From assembly GCA_036250225.1 (NCBI GenBank), contig JAPZLL010000021.1, forward strand, positions 186,001 through 250,000: a stretch of 64,000 bases of DNA, given 5' to 3'. The position numbers were made by a program, and so were the translations under genes. The DNA comes from Cercophora sp. LCS_1 (taxonomy: Eukaryota; Ascomycota; Sordariomycetes; Sordariales; Lasiosphaeriaceae). Shown piece by piece: positions 41,400-53,339 of the stretch (position 1 is the first letter of the stretch; the number at the start of each line of letters is the position of its first letter). Below the pieces are notes generated by a model. It was not told the origin of the DNA and did no database searches. It saw only the letters and a program-made list of their open reading frames with translations.

Positions 41400-43099
41400 A
41401 TGGCCAGCCTTGGGGGCTCCCTTCGACAAGCCGGCGTCTCCTCCTCGAGAGGTCTGCGGCCGAACCTGTCGAGAAGGCCGCCATCAAGTTCCTCTGAGGC
41501 TTCCTACGCCTCCGACGGATCCGCTTCCGACGACCAGTTCGTCTTTTCCGCAGGGAACACCCCGACGCACGAATATCCACGATCAGCAACACTTGCGGCA
41601 CGAGAGGATCTGCTCTTCGGTAAACGTGAGTGTCCTGCTCTCCATCCCGTTCAAACTTTTGTTGCTTGGCCGCAAAGCCCTCTCTGGCTTGCGTTCGGTC
41701 GGCCATGACGTCGGGGGGCCGATGTCTGCTCGTCATGTCGTGACTAGCTACCCGGCCCCGTGGCTTGCATCGTCATGGCATAGGTAGCGCGGCGCGAGGC
41801 GCCATCGTGCGCCGATGAGACATGGGGGCTATCCCAGCGCTCACAAACGCCCCAGGCGCCATGGCGGGGGTTTCAGCGCTTGTTCTGAGTGGACAATTGG
41901 GGCTTGATCCCTGCAGTGGGGTTCAGTGGCTCCGCAGCGACCCGCGGCGCGTTCCAGGGAGCCAAGCCGTTCCTCCTTGGTCCTTTGCACGCCCGCGCCA
42001 TTGATCTTGGCAATGACTGCGTCATAGTGGCACCGGTCAAACCTTCGCGAATCGTTCTTTGTTTCCTGGTCACAATGCCGTTTGTTGACTTTTCGGTCTT
42101 TTATAGAAGCCCCGGCAGCCACTTCCGATTCCTCCGATGCAGCAGGACTTGCTAGGAGCAAGCCGATTGCCATCGAGCTTCCTCCCGTTCGTAAGACCAA
42201 CCTAGATCCCGGATCTGCTCCCGCCACCACTCCTCCCGCTCCTTTGTCTGGCAGAGGTGATATTCCCGGGTATACTCCCCCGAGATTCCTCGAAAGCGTG
42301 ACAAATACTGATGTTGGCTAGGGGGTACTTTCCTCTACACGAAGATCCTAAATCCCGTGTTCATCGACCGCATCCTTTTCACCTGGATGCCACCAAAGCG
42401 AGGCGACGATCTCTGCAACGTGCTGCGGAAGCAATAAAAGCACCATCGCCCGTCGTCACCATGCTGGAGCCATCTCCTCCAACGGTCAGCGGCTTTAGCA
42501 GCGCCGTGAGCTCCTCTATACAGACTCCTGTATCATCATACATCCCAACTGGTGTGCACGAGCAGGCCGCATTACCCCTAGGGAAATACTACCCTTCGAA
42601 TTATGAAAAGCGTCCTGCCAACAACCAGCGCCAACATCTGAACGTGCCTGGTAGAACCGGGATTAGTATGGCTGCCAAGTCAGAGTCCCAGGTGCCAAAA
42701 TACCATCAGGCCGCACACAAACCTTCGCACAACCGTACCAACTCGGAGGTCAAACGCCGACTGCAGCAGTACCAGCGAGACATGGTAGCACAAGCGACGG
42801 TAGCTGCTAGTGCCCTGTTGGCAAATAGGTCTGGTGGCTTAGGGGGGCAGTCAGACTTGACGACAATCCAAGGCGTGCCCTTGCCAGGCAACATGTCACT
42901 TGGAGTGGCCCTGGTTAAGACTCACAAGCCAATCTCACCACGATTGGCTCCTCTTGGAAGCCCCGGGCCCGTTACGCCCATGTCCTTGGAGGGGGAGGCT
43001 GATGGTTACCTGACATTGGATCGTGTTAGGACGGATAAGTTCCGTGTTGAACATGAACGATTAGAAGAAGGGGGCTCAGGCGCACCAATCTCGGTTTGA
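41400..43099 (+). CDS. Ser/Pro-rich conserved fungal protein, unknown function
   Basis: Exons 41400-41625, 42107-42269 and 42322-43099 give 388 aa. Intron 1 is 481 nt, long for this genome, with GTGAGT donor, GTTGACT branch site and TAG acceptor; intron 2 is 52 nt. The second junction yields RGDIPG|GYFPLHEDPKSRVHRPHPFH, which reads as a conserved block and decides the choice of donor. A helical segment follows (ATKARRRSLQRAAEAI), then a basic helix SEVKRRLQQYQRDMVAQATVAASALLA. The rest is low-complexity. No membrane segment or enzyme motif is visible. I cannot assign a function. Confidence 0.68.
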
Positions 43100-44049
43100 T
43101 CACGAGTTTGACACTTGGCTACCTAGTTTTCTTTCTATGCATTATGACGGAGTGGCAGGAATATCTTTTGGGTTCATTTTCAGCGGGCTGGGTATCGTGG
43201 GCAGGATGCGGGATAAATGGTACCATGCGATGCCCCGAGACAAGAGAGGCGAGAACTTGGTGGCTGGTGACCTACTAGTTTGGTTCAGAGGAGACACCAT
43301 GTCGACCTATGGCGGATGGACTGTGTGACGGGATATGGAAAGAGGCGAGAGAACAAAATAGAATTCGGGTCTGGACCATGCCGTTCCACTGGCATTTTCT
43401 TGGTGCTTGTCCACTCTGGTGGATACCGGTAGAGCAAACATGGGGGGGTCGCAACAACAGGGTGGTAGCATTCCGATGTAGGTTGGTTGTCAGCTGAACA
43501 GGTATGGTTCAAAGGCCTTCTTAACCTTGGGCATTCGTGCGTTGGCCTTTGGTTGGTGTGCTTGGATCGCTGGAGTTCCCTCGGCAATCGTGAGGGGTAA
43601 CCGCAAATATTCGATTGATGGCGTTCTCACTCCGGGCTTCGACAGGGAAAATATCTGTCCAGACAAGCCACATCGCGTGAAATCGAGAAGGGATGCACTC
43701 GCTCTTGGTGATGTGATAGATCTATGCTTGTACGCCTGAGCTGTTCGAGTGTCCAAGGCACTCGAGAAACGACATTGACTGAAGACGTTCCAAGGGATTG
43801 AGGATATCAACACTTGGGACTTGTTGTATTGTGGTATTGTTTTCTCGAGCCAGCCGTTCAGACTCGTCACAAACTCGGTGCTCGCCGTTTTTGTTCATCC
43901 ATGTGTCGAACAACTGCCAGAGCATTTGCCGTGCTCTACCCCCTTTTATTGCTTTTCGATCCGAGCCCAAATACGCATCAAAATCTGTGTAGAACTCTAC
44001 TAAAAGGCACGCTGTGTAAAACGAGAAACCACTCCATCAAGCTGCTTTG
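43100..44049. other. Convergent intergenic region
   Basis: 950 bp between two converging gene ends. A minus-strand 67-codon frame (43925-43722, MLWQLFDTWMNKNGEHR) reads like protein but has ordinary codon bias and no other support. Confidence 0.35.
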
Positions 44050-45601
44050 CTACAAGGGCTTGCAATAATTTGCAGGAAAGGCGCCTTTTCTCCCGTTCAG
44101 CTCGCCTTCCCACCAATCCTGGTCGGTGCCTGTCTTCTTGATGACTTTGATCCTATCCCCTTCCTGAAACGAAAGGTCACCTTGGCCTTGGCCGGTAAAG
44201 GGATACTGCGCAATCACCCATTCCTCGAGTTTCGCGCTTGGGATTCTCTTTGGAGGCGGTGGCGGCGGCGGTTTCTTCTTCACAAAGCCGTTCCCGGTTG
44301 GTGTGTAGAACCCGTTGGAGGAGTCCGCTGTTTTGTTGTTGAAGTAATCCCGCCCCTGCAACGTGACATGACCGGGAGAGGGACTGGGTGACCTGTTGGC
44401 CCTATTGCGCTCAATCGTGCCTCCTCCCAGAATGGAGGCCGTAGTGAAGTCAGTAGCGTGCAGATAATCTGGTCTTTTTGCCGAGGCAGGGCTAGGCGAG
44501 GGTTCCGTGGGAGGGGCTTGCTGTCTCAAATTAGATGCGGATGGCATCCGCAATGGTCTGGGCCCATTGTTGGTACTGGGAATGAGTCCAGACGAGACAC
44601 GACGGGGGGGCTGAGCTGTTGGCGCCAGAGACTTCTGGTTTTCGGAGTCAAGGTTCAATGGTTGGCGCAGTCCCTTTCCACGCGCGATGACGCTGATAGA
44701 CTCCACTTGACTTCGAGCAGGACTGTATGCGGCTTTCCATGCAGCTATGACTTCGGACATGGGAGGGGGCGGTGACGGAAACCCGGCATCCTCGCAATAT
44801 CCATTCAAGGTGGTGTAGTAGAGACCCAACAGTCTGTTCTGGATCAGGATGACGTTGGAAATCAGCGGCGGAATCAGACTGAAGGCCGCCTCGATGACGG
44901 GCGGGAGGGTCTCGCGGAGATGATCGTCTGCAATCGTGAACTCCTACGTGGGGTGTCAGCCAATTCTGATCAAGTCCGAGTGCGAGACTCCCGCTTACGT
45001 CTGCTGCGCGAGACATCTCGTCTTCGAGTTTGGCCAGTGCAGCATCCTCTTTAGGGGTTCGCCCAGGCTTCCTCTGGAGCTTGGTGGACTTGTCCTGCAC
45101 CTTTTCATAGTCTAACCGCCTGTTTTCCCGCTTCTTGATCGTCTTTCGTATGGGAGCAATATACTCTCGCGCGTCTGTAGCGGGCTTGAGTACTCGCTCC
45201 TCAATCACAGTGACCTCCGTGAGAAGCTCTGCCTTGAGCGCGCTGTACTCTTCTTTGAGCTTGAATGTGCGCTCCAAAAGTAGTTGTGGGGTAGGGGCAG
45301 TCTCTCGTCCGAGCCCGTCAGTTGCGCCGACAATGGGATCGTACAGAGCTTCGAATTCAGTGACCATTTGAAACTGGCTGTGAAGGAGCGAGAGCCAGGA
45401 CTCCCGCCAGAGCTTCGAATTATCGATTAGCTACACAGAAGCGTGTTAGTTAGTGAGGTGTTAGCTTCTCGGTCGCGAAGACAATACCTGAGCCAAGACG
45501 TTGTCGGCGTCCTCATACTCCTTCAAAAGCATTGACACCTTCGCGTTGTCCCCAGGCCCCCTGCGCATCAGCTTGCCAAACTGCCGCTGCATCGACTGCA
45601 T
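44050..45601 (-). CDS. BAR-SH3 adaptor (Hob1/Rvs167-like, amphiphysin family)
   Basis: Membrane-bending adaptor of endocytosis and actin patches. Exons 45601-45488, 45430-44999 and 44943-44050 on the minus strand, all phase 0, give 479 aa. The BAR region covers about residues 1-235, starting MQSMQRQFGKLMRR and continuing LKEYEDADNVLAQLIDNSKLWRESW. A Ser/Pro linker has poly-Pro KKKPPPPPPPKRIPS just before the C-terminal SH3 (about 418-479): AQYPFTGQGQGDLSFQEGDRI, DWWEGELNGRKGAFPANYCK. The ALYDY-like motif, WW and PxxY positions of SH3 are present. The start matches the short N-terminus of Hob1-type proteins and lacks the MSWKG-type start of the classical Rvs167 ortholog, so this is probably the second BAR-SH3 paralog. 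Confidence 0.88.
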
Positions 45602-46358
45602 CTTGGCGCATTTGCGGAACAGAAATTCGTCCGGCTTTCCTTCACGGCGGCGCTTCGGATTCCGAGTTGGTCAAGATCGTGGAGGAGGGGGCATCAAGAG
45701 GCTGTCAGCTGGAAGCGGCAATGTTGCGGATGACTGCGACAATGATGTGGGACAGGTGGCATTGATGCCGAGAAATCGATAAAGTCACTTTTCGTGGTCA
45801 AGGAGGACCCGGGATCGTCAAGAATGATATCCACTCTGTCTGGGGCCTGTGTCACGAGCTGGGCGTGGAGTTTATGTTGTTGGCTTGTTGCTCACTCGGG
45901 TGTCATGATTTTGAGGCGCAGCTTTGGAAATTGATGTTCAGGACGAACCAGAGGCAGGAACACCGTATCGGACAAAGAGGGGCCAGCATTGGCCATCTAA
46001 CTGCAGGTGCAGCCAGAAAACCAACGAAATGGACGAAATCCGGGCAGTCCAACGACGAAGCAAGACTGGGCAACGTCACCGCTGGAACAAGCCCGAGCCA
46101 ATCCCCGCTAGCGGGGCAGGCACAGAGGGGCAGAGCCAGGTGGGGGTTTCTCAATCAGCTGACGGCGCGGCATCACCGACGCGTCTCGCCGTTAGCGCCG
46201 CGTCCACCAGCTCTCAATCAACACACTGTTCTTTGGGATGTCGCCGTACACCATCTCGCCGCCGGTCCGTACGAAGCACAGAGTTGCTACGATCCTCCCG
46301 AATCCTTAAGCCAACCTCCTCTGGGGACTGCTCAACGCAACACGGATATGTCTAAAAG
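45602..46358. promoter_or_regulatory. Divergent promoter of the BAR-SH3 and Mte1-like genes
   Basis: 757 bp between divergent starts. Open frames here overlap on both strands and have no support. Confidence 0.5.
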
Positions 46359-49300
46359 ATGCCGTCCATCATGTCTTCGGGGTCCGCCGCGGGGCGCGAC
46401 ACAGGCGGCGGCACCACGGCAGCCGTCCTTGAATTTGTGTGTCTCTTCACGCACGATCTGAAGAGGAAACAAAAGAGGTGGCAGGATGGTCGACTGAAAT
46501 ACCACACATTCAACAAACGCGTCATGGTTTACGATGAGCGAGGGAATTTTGTCGGGGACATGCACTGGCATCGCGACTGGGACTTTGACGAGGGCGAAGA
46601 GGTGGAGCTAGAGAGAGGAAGCGTCATCGTGCAGGTTGCCGAGTGCGTGGGCCAGAGAGACCAGGATCTCTCGGAGCTGGTCGATAAAAGGGTGAAAGAG
46701 AAGGAGGAGCGGCAGGCCAAAGCAGCGGCTCGGCCGTCGATCTATGGACCTGGAAATCGCGCCTCACCGCTGTCGCGTGCTCCGGCGCCCCAAGATCATT
46801 TTCAAACTCGTCATAGGCCTCTTCATCAGGTCATTGGTACGCCAACAGGGCATCATGGTCGTGCTCTGGTCCCAAACGAATCGCCCTTCGAGCAGCGACA
46901 GAGGGCGAACGAGACGCCCGGAGGTGGAAGCGATACAAGGCCCGCAAAAAGACGAAGACAGGATATCACTCCTCCAAGCAAAATGGGGTATGCTCAGAGT
47001 CTGTTTGGGGCCCCCTTAAACTTGTCGGCAGTGCCCATGAGCTCGGTTCCGTTGCGACGACCTACCACTGCTCGAAGCCAACCCCGGTTGCAGTCCTCTC
47101 CACCAGAGCCAGAGGGAAGTGGTCGCCACAGAGACACGCAGGCATCGTTGAAACTGGGCGGTGAGAAGGACACCCCTGCGTCCACGTTTGGTTCACAAGA
47201 CACTGTGGACCTACCATCGCACAATCCTACGAACCACGACAGGGGAAAGGCAGCAGCGAATGCGAAGGTCCCAGCAAGGGCAAACGGCCGTGGTTCATCG
47301 AACCATTTCGCTGGGATAGGGACGACGACACAGACGCAAGAAAGGGGCAATCAGGGCAGTCCTCTGCCAGCGGCAGCAACACCACAAGCTCATGAAAGGG
47401 GGCCACCACCACCGGCTCAAAGGCTCAGTATCAACAATTCAGCGACTGGTTTTACAGTGGGTGGCATTAGGAGGCCTCGAGAAGTCATACTCCTCGACGA
47501 CGACTCAGATACCACGCAAGAGCCGCCAAAGGCGGCACAACCAAAAGAAAAACCGCCGCGGAAGAAAAAAGACGCTGTCCCTTCAGCAAAAAGTCGTATC
47601 TCATTCGATACCCATGGACGTCCGGAACCAAAACGAAAGGAAAAACCCTCTCGGCCTCCTTCGCCTTTGAGAGAAGCTACCCCTAACGTCTCGGTTCGGC
47701 CAACAACGACCCCAGCAGTGGTGGATGAACCACCCCAAGAAAAGACTGAGATCCGAATCAAACCGCGACAGAAGCGTGGCTTGCTGGTGGCGCTAGAACC
47801 GCCGAGAAAAACAAAGCGTCCCAAGGAAACAAAAACACCGGGGGAGGAGGATGCGGCTGAGAAGCGAGACAATTCTGCGAGTGAATTATTTACACCTGAG
47901 CCCCCGGTGGCTCCTTCAACTGCGCCAGCGCGGAAGAAGAGCCCTGCTGTGGAGGATGATGACCCCTTTGCATCATCTCCTGTCGTGAAAGCAGCAATCG
48001 TGGAGAACAACAAAAGTCCAACTACGAAACCACAACGTCGTCGCCGTAAGGGCTCGATCGCTCTTAGTGAGTGCGACAGCTCTGACCCCAACAAGGGCTC
48101 GGAATCCACCAACAAGAGACCCAAACCTCGGAATGCGGTATATGATATGCCGGAAGATACAGACGACGAACTCGAGAACACACACCCCCCACCCTCGCTA
48201 CTTGCTAGTTTTAGCGACTCTGATAGATGGGAGCCTCCCGTCGAGAAGGGGTCGGGGCGACCGAAGCAGGTTGCCAAACCACAGGAGCCCGAGCCAGACT
48301 CTGACGGGTCTTCGGTTGACTTGACATTGATCACTAGGACGAGGGGCGCGAAGCAAACACGCGGGAGCCCGAGCAAACCGGGCAAAGAAGTGCTGGATGC
48401 TCTGCAAACGAAGCGAGGTTGCCTGCCGCGGCAGGACAGCTCCGACGAGGAGATTCCCCAGGTTCCGGTTGGCCCACGCTTAGCGAGACTCAGCAGGAAG
48501 AGCGTCAAGAGCCGGGAGGTCATTGGGTTCATCCCATCCAGTTCCCCTGTGGCAGAGCAAACACACGTTCCGATGTTGCATCGCGACAATTTACCGTTTG
48601 ACGGTATTGTTTCCACGTTGGGCAATCTTACAGCGGCCCCAAGGCCGGTGCCCGTGTCTTCTCGTTCAGCCTCAGCCGTCGGGGAAAGGACGGCACCTGT
48701 TGTTCCCGATGATGTAATTGGGATGGAAGATACGAGCAGCGCCAGCGCGGAAAGACAAAGCGCCGTGATTACAACGAGGGCTACGGGAAGTGGCATATCT
48801 TCTCCGCAGCGCCAAATCTCGCTGCCTGGCGCAAGACATCACGAGTCTCCGGGCAATTGCATAGAACAAGATGCCATGGGGGACCGTGGCCTGTCGAGCG
48901 TCGCTGACCACCCAGGTCGGGCCGGAATGGCGCGGCAGCGGTCCGTCGTTATTGCTGCGGGCAGTGACAGGATTGGGGGTGAAATAAGTGCAGCGCCAGC
49001 GACTGGCCCGGGGAATGCCATCCGGCACGAAGAAGAGCAGCCTCCCGATGCGGGGACCCGCGCATTTCCAAACAAGGAAGGCAATGGAGATGACGTGCAG
49101 GCTTTGTTGCGCGAGGCCCGTGGTCCTCCCGATCTCCAATCGAAGCCGAGGGAGACGGTACACAGCCTCGAGGAAAGGTCGCTTGTGGAGGGCAATTGCT
49201 CCCGCGGGACAGCAGGGCAGGAACGGGAGGCTGCCGGACCAAAAGGACCTCCACCCAGGATCGCCAACCCGGCTAGTCGTGGGCGCAAAGCGGCACTCAA

Positions 49301-49526
49301 ATCCGATGCTGCTGGCCAGGTCCCTCAGAACATCCTACCTCCGCCGGATCCAATGCCGACGCGGTTCAGCATGCGGCTTGCACCCGAGGCACGGAGGGAC
49401 TCGGCTGGGAATGAGCGGCCCAAGAGGAAGATGACGTTTCCCGGGTTCACCTCGGCGCGCGTAGGGGGTCCTTGGAGTCGAGAAGCGCATGACTTGCTGG
49501 AAAGTGGGCGCCCCGGATCGACCTGA
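46359..49526 (+). CDS. Mte1/ZGRF1-type DUF2439 protein, genome stability
   Basis: Intronless 1055-aa protein whose N-terminus is the DUF2439 domain (about residues 22-95): VLEFVCLFTHDLKRKQKRW, QDGRLKYHTFNKRVMVYDE and GNFVGDMHW. The yeast protein Mte1 carries this domain, binds D-loops and works with the Mph1 helicase in recombination and telomere maintenance; human ZGRF1 has it at its N-terminus. The rest is long, charged and low-complexity, with Lys/Arg-rich nuclear-signal-like clusters (PPRKKKDAVPSAK, KRGLLVALEPPRKTKRP). The conserved C-terminus ends GGPWSREAHDLLESGRP, a motif seen in fungal members. No helicase domain is present. The start may be the second Met four codons on. A 459-codon antisense frame inside it is a shadow. 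Confidence 0.82.
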   Translation: MPSIMSSGSAAGRDTGGGTTAAVLEFVCLFTHDLKRKQKRWQDGRLKYHTFNKRVMVYDERGNFVGDMHWHRDWDFDEGEEVELERGSVIVQVAECVGQRDQDLSELVDKRVKEKEERQAKAAARPSIYGPGNRASPLSRAPAPQDHFQTRHRPLHQVIGTPTGHHGRALVPNESPFEQRQRANETPGGGSDTRPAKRRRQDITPPSKMGYAQSLFGAPLNLSAVPMSSVPLRRPTTARSQPRLQSSPPEPEGSGRHRDTQASLKLGGEKDTPASTFGSQDTVDLPSHNPTNHDRGKAAANAKVPARANGRGSSNHFAGIGTTTQTQERGNQGSPLPAAATPQAHERGPPPPAQRLSINNSATGFTVGGIRRPREVILLDDDSDTTQEPPKAAQPKEKPPRKKKDAVPSAKSRISFDTHGRPEPKRKEKPSRPPSPLREATPNVSVRPTTTPAVVDEPPQEKTEIRIKPRQKRGLLVALEPPRKTKRPKETKTPGEEDAAEKRDNSASELFTPEPPVAPSTAPARKKSPAVEDDDPFASSPVVKAAIVENNKSPTTKPQRRRRKGSIALSECDSSDPNKGSESTNKRPKPRNAVYDMPEDTDDELENTHPPPSLLASFSDSDRWEPPVEKGSGRPKQVAKPQEPEPDSDGSSVDLTLITRTRGAKQTRGSPSKPGKEVLDALQTKRGCLPRQDSSDEEIPQVPVGPRLARLSRKSVKSREVIGFIPSSSPVAEQTHVPMLHRDNLPFDGIVSTLGNLTAAPRPVPVSSRSASAVGERTAPVVPDDVIGMEDTSSASAERQSAVITTRATGSGISSPQRQISLPGARHHESPGNCIEQDAMGDRGLSSVADHPGRAGMARQRSVVIAAGSDRIGGEISAAPATGPGNAIRHEEEQPPDAGTRAFPNKEGNGDDVQALLREARGPPDLQSKPRETVHSLEERSLVEGNCSRGTAGQEREAAGPKGPPPRIANPASRGRKAALKSDAAGQVPQNILPPPDPMPTRFSMRLAPEARRDSAGNERPKRKMTFPGFTSARVGGPWSREAHDLLESGRPGST

Positions 49527-51437
49527 GTTAGGGCTGAAGGCGAGGTGTGGGGGCCGCAGAATCTGCCGCTTGGTACTTCAGCTCAGGCAGTCAAGGTGCG
49601 AGCCGATACAAGGTGTTGATGAATTAGCTCGGCCGTCGACAGGGATTGCCCAGTTGCATTGCATCTGCTTGGGAAGCGTGGCCATGGGCCACCAGGATCC
49701 CGTATCGAGGGCCTGTTGCTCTACATGTTGCACGGGACGATATTTGGAAGGATGGGTGCCAACCTCAGGTCTGCATTAGGGCAACAACTCCATTGACATT
49801 GTTACATTCGGTCCTTGCGATGTGCACTTTTAATCTAAACCTTGACCGCTTGCTGACTCGGTGACTCTGGAGAGCCTCAAGCATGCCGGTGTGGCTTTCT
49901 CGTCCTGGAGCTCGCAGGCGTGGTGCGTGGTGCACTCGTGGCAATGGCCGTCTGGTCAATCCGGCTGGCAATACGGTGACCCGAGGTGCGCCGCGTGGTG
50001 GGTGGAAGTGACAAAACGCCCAATGGCCGGGCGAGAAGCCGCAAAGCTCCGGGTTGACCCGCTCGATCGATGACAGGATGCTTATTCCCCGGTTTGGCGG
50101 TGGGCGAGCGCGATGGGCATGAGCTTGAGTGTAAGTCGCTCGGTGGAAATTCCGGTTCCGTGGGGCTGTCGCCAGCTTCCAGCTAGGTTGCTCGAGGTCA
50201 CCGCGTTTCCCCATTTGGCGGGGTCAGTTCGTCGCGGCGTCGTCAAACCCCCCGCGCCTTTCTTCACCGCCCGAAGCCGCCTGTGTGTTGAAGAGGTGCG
50301 CGAACCACCAACTCTCTTCCCAATCCCCTTGGCTGCCCTCGCTTTTCTTCTCTGCTTCGAGGCATTGCGAGACGACGCAACACCGCTCTTTTCGAACGCG
50401 CGTGCCCCGCGTTCCACACTTTTATGACCACGTTGGTCGTGCGCTTTCATTCACTTTCTGCAAGCCTGGAGATGTCCCCCTCGCCTAACCGGCACCTCCA
50501 ACAGGGTCCTTTTGGTCCTGTTGCACGTTGCGCAACCACAGTGTGGTGGGGCGCGGCAGCGTGCGTGCGCCGTCGGTGGGAGAGGCATGCCAAAGGACAA
50601 ACAAAAAAAGGCGTCTTCGAATCGAGGAGGGGTAATGTCCGATATGTGTGAACTGTTACCACCCAGGTCCTCGTCCAGTGGCCCGGCTTCTGTGCCGTTG
50701 CCGTTACCGCTGCCGCTTGCTTCTGTATTGTTGCGGGTGTGTTGGCTCTGGTTGGCCTCCCTCCAGCTTGCCAGGGGTGGTCGGCCAACGCCGCTAACCC
50801 CAGATCTCCCCCTCAAACCGTCCACCGTTTGCCTTTGGACTGCCTTTGTATCGCACTGGGGCCTTCTAACGGCCACCAAGCGGCCACCACTCGGCAGCCT
50901 TGCGACGAAATTTGGCGGTGCGTGTGGGATGGTGGGGCCTTGAGGAGAAGCGCCCTTTTGTACTTTTGAAGTCGCCATTTTCCTTCCGGGTTCTCGAAGG
51001 ATGGGGAACATGGAAACAAAAGTACCCGCTTCTTCTTGCTCTTTTCTCCGTTTGCTCGGGCAGCACCGGATCTCTTCCGTGAGTGACCTGGTGGTCGCGG
51101 ATACCCACATCGCAGCGGAAAGGGGCTGTGTGTGCCTCGCCCTTCTGCCTTATTAGTCCCCCAGTATGACGCCTGGAGCTGCCCGGGAGCTTCGTCTTCC
51201 TGTCCGACGCCCCAGGCTGAGCTTTTAAAAGTCTTGGGTTCCCGTCCGACGTCGCGCCTTCTTGCCCTGCGAGTCCCTCCCCTTTTTTTCTCGCTCTTTA
51301 TTTATTGTTGCTGTTGTGCATTGCAAATACAGCTGGGCCGCTCTCTGGTTGGCGGTACCCCTTACCTCTTTCACACCCGCAGCCTCGTGTGTCTTACCCT
51401 CGAGTTGGCGAGGCTGCGCCCGCACCACATCGCAAAC
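49527..51437. other. Intergenic 1.9 kb with C/T-rich leader
   Basis: Overlapping frames on both strands around 50450-51110 have no domain or splice support. The last 250 bp are C/T-rich with a TTTTTTTCTCGC run, a typical long fungal 5' leader for the gene at 51438. Confidence 0.4.
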
Positions 51438-53339
51438 ATGGGCTCCCGACCGAAACGCAAGTTCGAACCGTCCGAGGACCGCGATCTCGACGAAAACGCA
51501 CGCAACATACCAAATAGCGAGACGCAGGACCTGTACAACACCATGCGCGAGCTTGAAGACGGCGTCAGCTTCGACCAGCAGCTCCAGCTCCAGAGCAGGG
51601 GCCCAGCAAACGAATATCCGGGACACCTCCGGCCACCTTCGCAAGCACCGACGAGCCCTAGATCTCCGGCGAGCACCACCCACTCCGTCACCGGCGCCCT
51701 GGCCGAAGTCGAGCTCCACGATGAAGAACAGCAGCCAAACAAGAAGCGGCGCGCCGTCCGCCACGGCTCACTTGAGCCGGTGCAGAGAGCCAAGGCGGCC
51801 CTGATGCGGAAGATAGGTGCTTGCGCCGACTGCAAGGCCCGGAAGGTGCAGGTGAGTTGCGCCGGAGCGCGCCGTTACTTTGTGAGCCATGTGTTGACAG
51901 CCCTTGTAGTGCGGACACTTTGATCGCGCACTGTTCGAAGAAGGCTACCAAGCCAAGCGTCGACTCTCGAGGATGCCCGCCGCTGGCCACCCGTTCTTTG
52001 AACCCGCCGTGACCACACCCGTTTCGCAGCCAAGCTACGACCCTTCCTTTAACGGTGTGGGAGACTGGCAGAGCCCGCTGACCCACGCTCCGCCTACGAC
52101 TCAGCACGAGGACCAGACTGACAACATCTCCCTTGAACCGGCCTTGTCTCCAGCAACCACCGGAAGCTTCCTCTCCCAACTTGACATGAGTTTTAACCGT
52201 CCGCCATACTCGGCCGGCTATTCGTCGTCGTCGCCATCTTCGCCGTATAGACCCGCGGCTGCTGCAGTCAGCTCTATCTCACGCGACGCCTCGCTGGTCC
52301 CTATCGGCCGCAGGGTAACCGGCGGCTGGGAATGTAGACACGGTGGTGACGAAAGCCCCGGAGTCGAAGCCTGCACCTACCGCGCGGCTACGCCAGATGA
52401 TCTGTTCAGACACTTTGACGCCATGCACTCCACCATCACTTCCTCATACAGGATCTGGAAATGCATCCAACCATCGCCAAGTGACCCCTCCCAACCGTGC
52501 GGCTACCTCAGTTCGGAGCCCTCGATATCTTGTCTCCAGTGCTCCAGTGACGTAAACACGTGGGAGAACTGGTTTTACGGCACCGTTGCCGACACGCCCA
52601 GCTTGGTCTCTGGGACCTCCTCTCGCGTTCCAAGTCGTGACGGGTCCGCGGGCTGGGGACTTCCACCCAATTATCAGCCTTTCAGCTCTAGCTGGTCTCA
52701 AGGCCCGTATAACCCCCATATGCTGTTCCCCGGCCGCCAGTTCGGCGGCGCTGGACAGAGCGGAAGCCATCACTCCTACGGCGCTGCCAAGTCGGCCCAC
52801 TGCTTTCGCGGCGTCGGAGCCGCGCACCCAAGGGGCTGTCCCAAGGGCGGCCGCTGTCTCAAACGGAGCTCGACAGCCGATTTGGGTGCCAAGGCGTCTT
52901 TATCGTTCTTGATGGTCTTGACATTCTTGTCGCTGGTTCTCACACCAGGAATGCCAGTCACCACTAGGGCGGAAACTAGCTTGGCGGGCCTTTTGGAGTC
53001 GGCAAGCAGTATTTCGCTCATGTCGTTTGTTTGCATCACAGCTGGTTTGGCCGGGATGTGGCTGTTCAAGCATGTCAGGTTTCGACTCGGCCAGGATCCG
53101 GGGGACTCGGTACGTCATGTTGTTTTGCTCGTGCGGGAACTCGCTTCTCGTAGGCATTTCTCTTTTCTTTCTGTTAGCTGTGAGGGTGAGATGTGCTAAC
53201 GTGCTTTCAGTGTCATCAGAGGTGCTTGGCGAGGGATTTGCTTGGGGTGGAGTCGAGGTTTGACGTCGAGGACGCAGGTTCGATGATGGGGGAGGAGATG
53301 GCGGAGGTGGATGGGGAGAAAGCGGGCATTGTGGCCTGA
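51438..53339 (+). CDS. Half-zinc-cluster protein with C-terminal membrane segments
   Basis: Exons 51438-51851, 51910-53109 and 53211-53339, all phase 0, give about 580 aa. Introns of 58 and 101 nt; the second has a GCTAAC branch site. Residues 126-150 read KIGACADCKARKVQ|CGHFD: Cys129, 132 and 139 form CX2CX6C, the first half of a Zn2Cys6 cluster, with the intron exactly before the third Cys and no second half following. A Cys/His-rich middle part (about 265-350) has GGWECRHGGD, ACTYRAATPDDLFRHFDAMH and WKCIQPS...CGYLS, reminiscent of paired zinc fingers. Two hydrophobic segments lie at about 467-490 and 506-525, then a short acidic tail. A membrane-held DNA- or RNA-binding regulator is an inference. 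Confidence 0.72.

Noticed and set aside
43722..43925. 67-codon minus frame between converging genes
   Set aside because: Protein-like amino-acid mix but ordinary third-position bias, no splice sites and no recognised family.
47417..48796. 459-codon open frame on the minus strand
   Set aside because: It is antisense to the Mte1-like gene; Ser/Gly/Leu-rich translation has no domain and arises from the GC-rich codon pattern of the real gene.
50451..51110. 219-codon open frame on the minus strand
   Set aside because: Lies in the leader region of the 51438 gene, no domain, poor codon bias, and a competing plus-strand frame of similar length.
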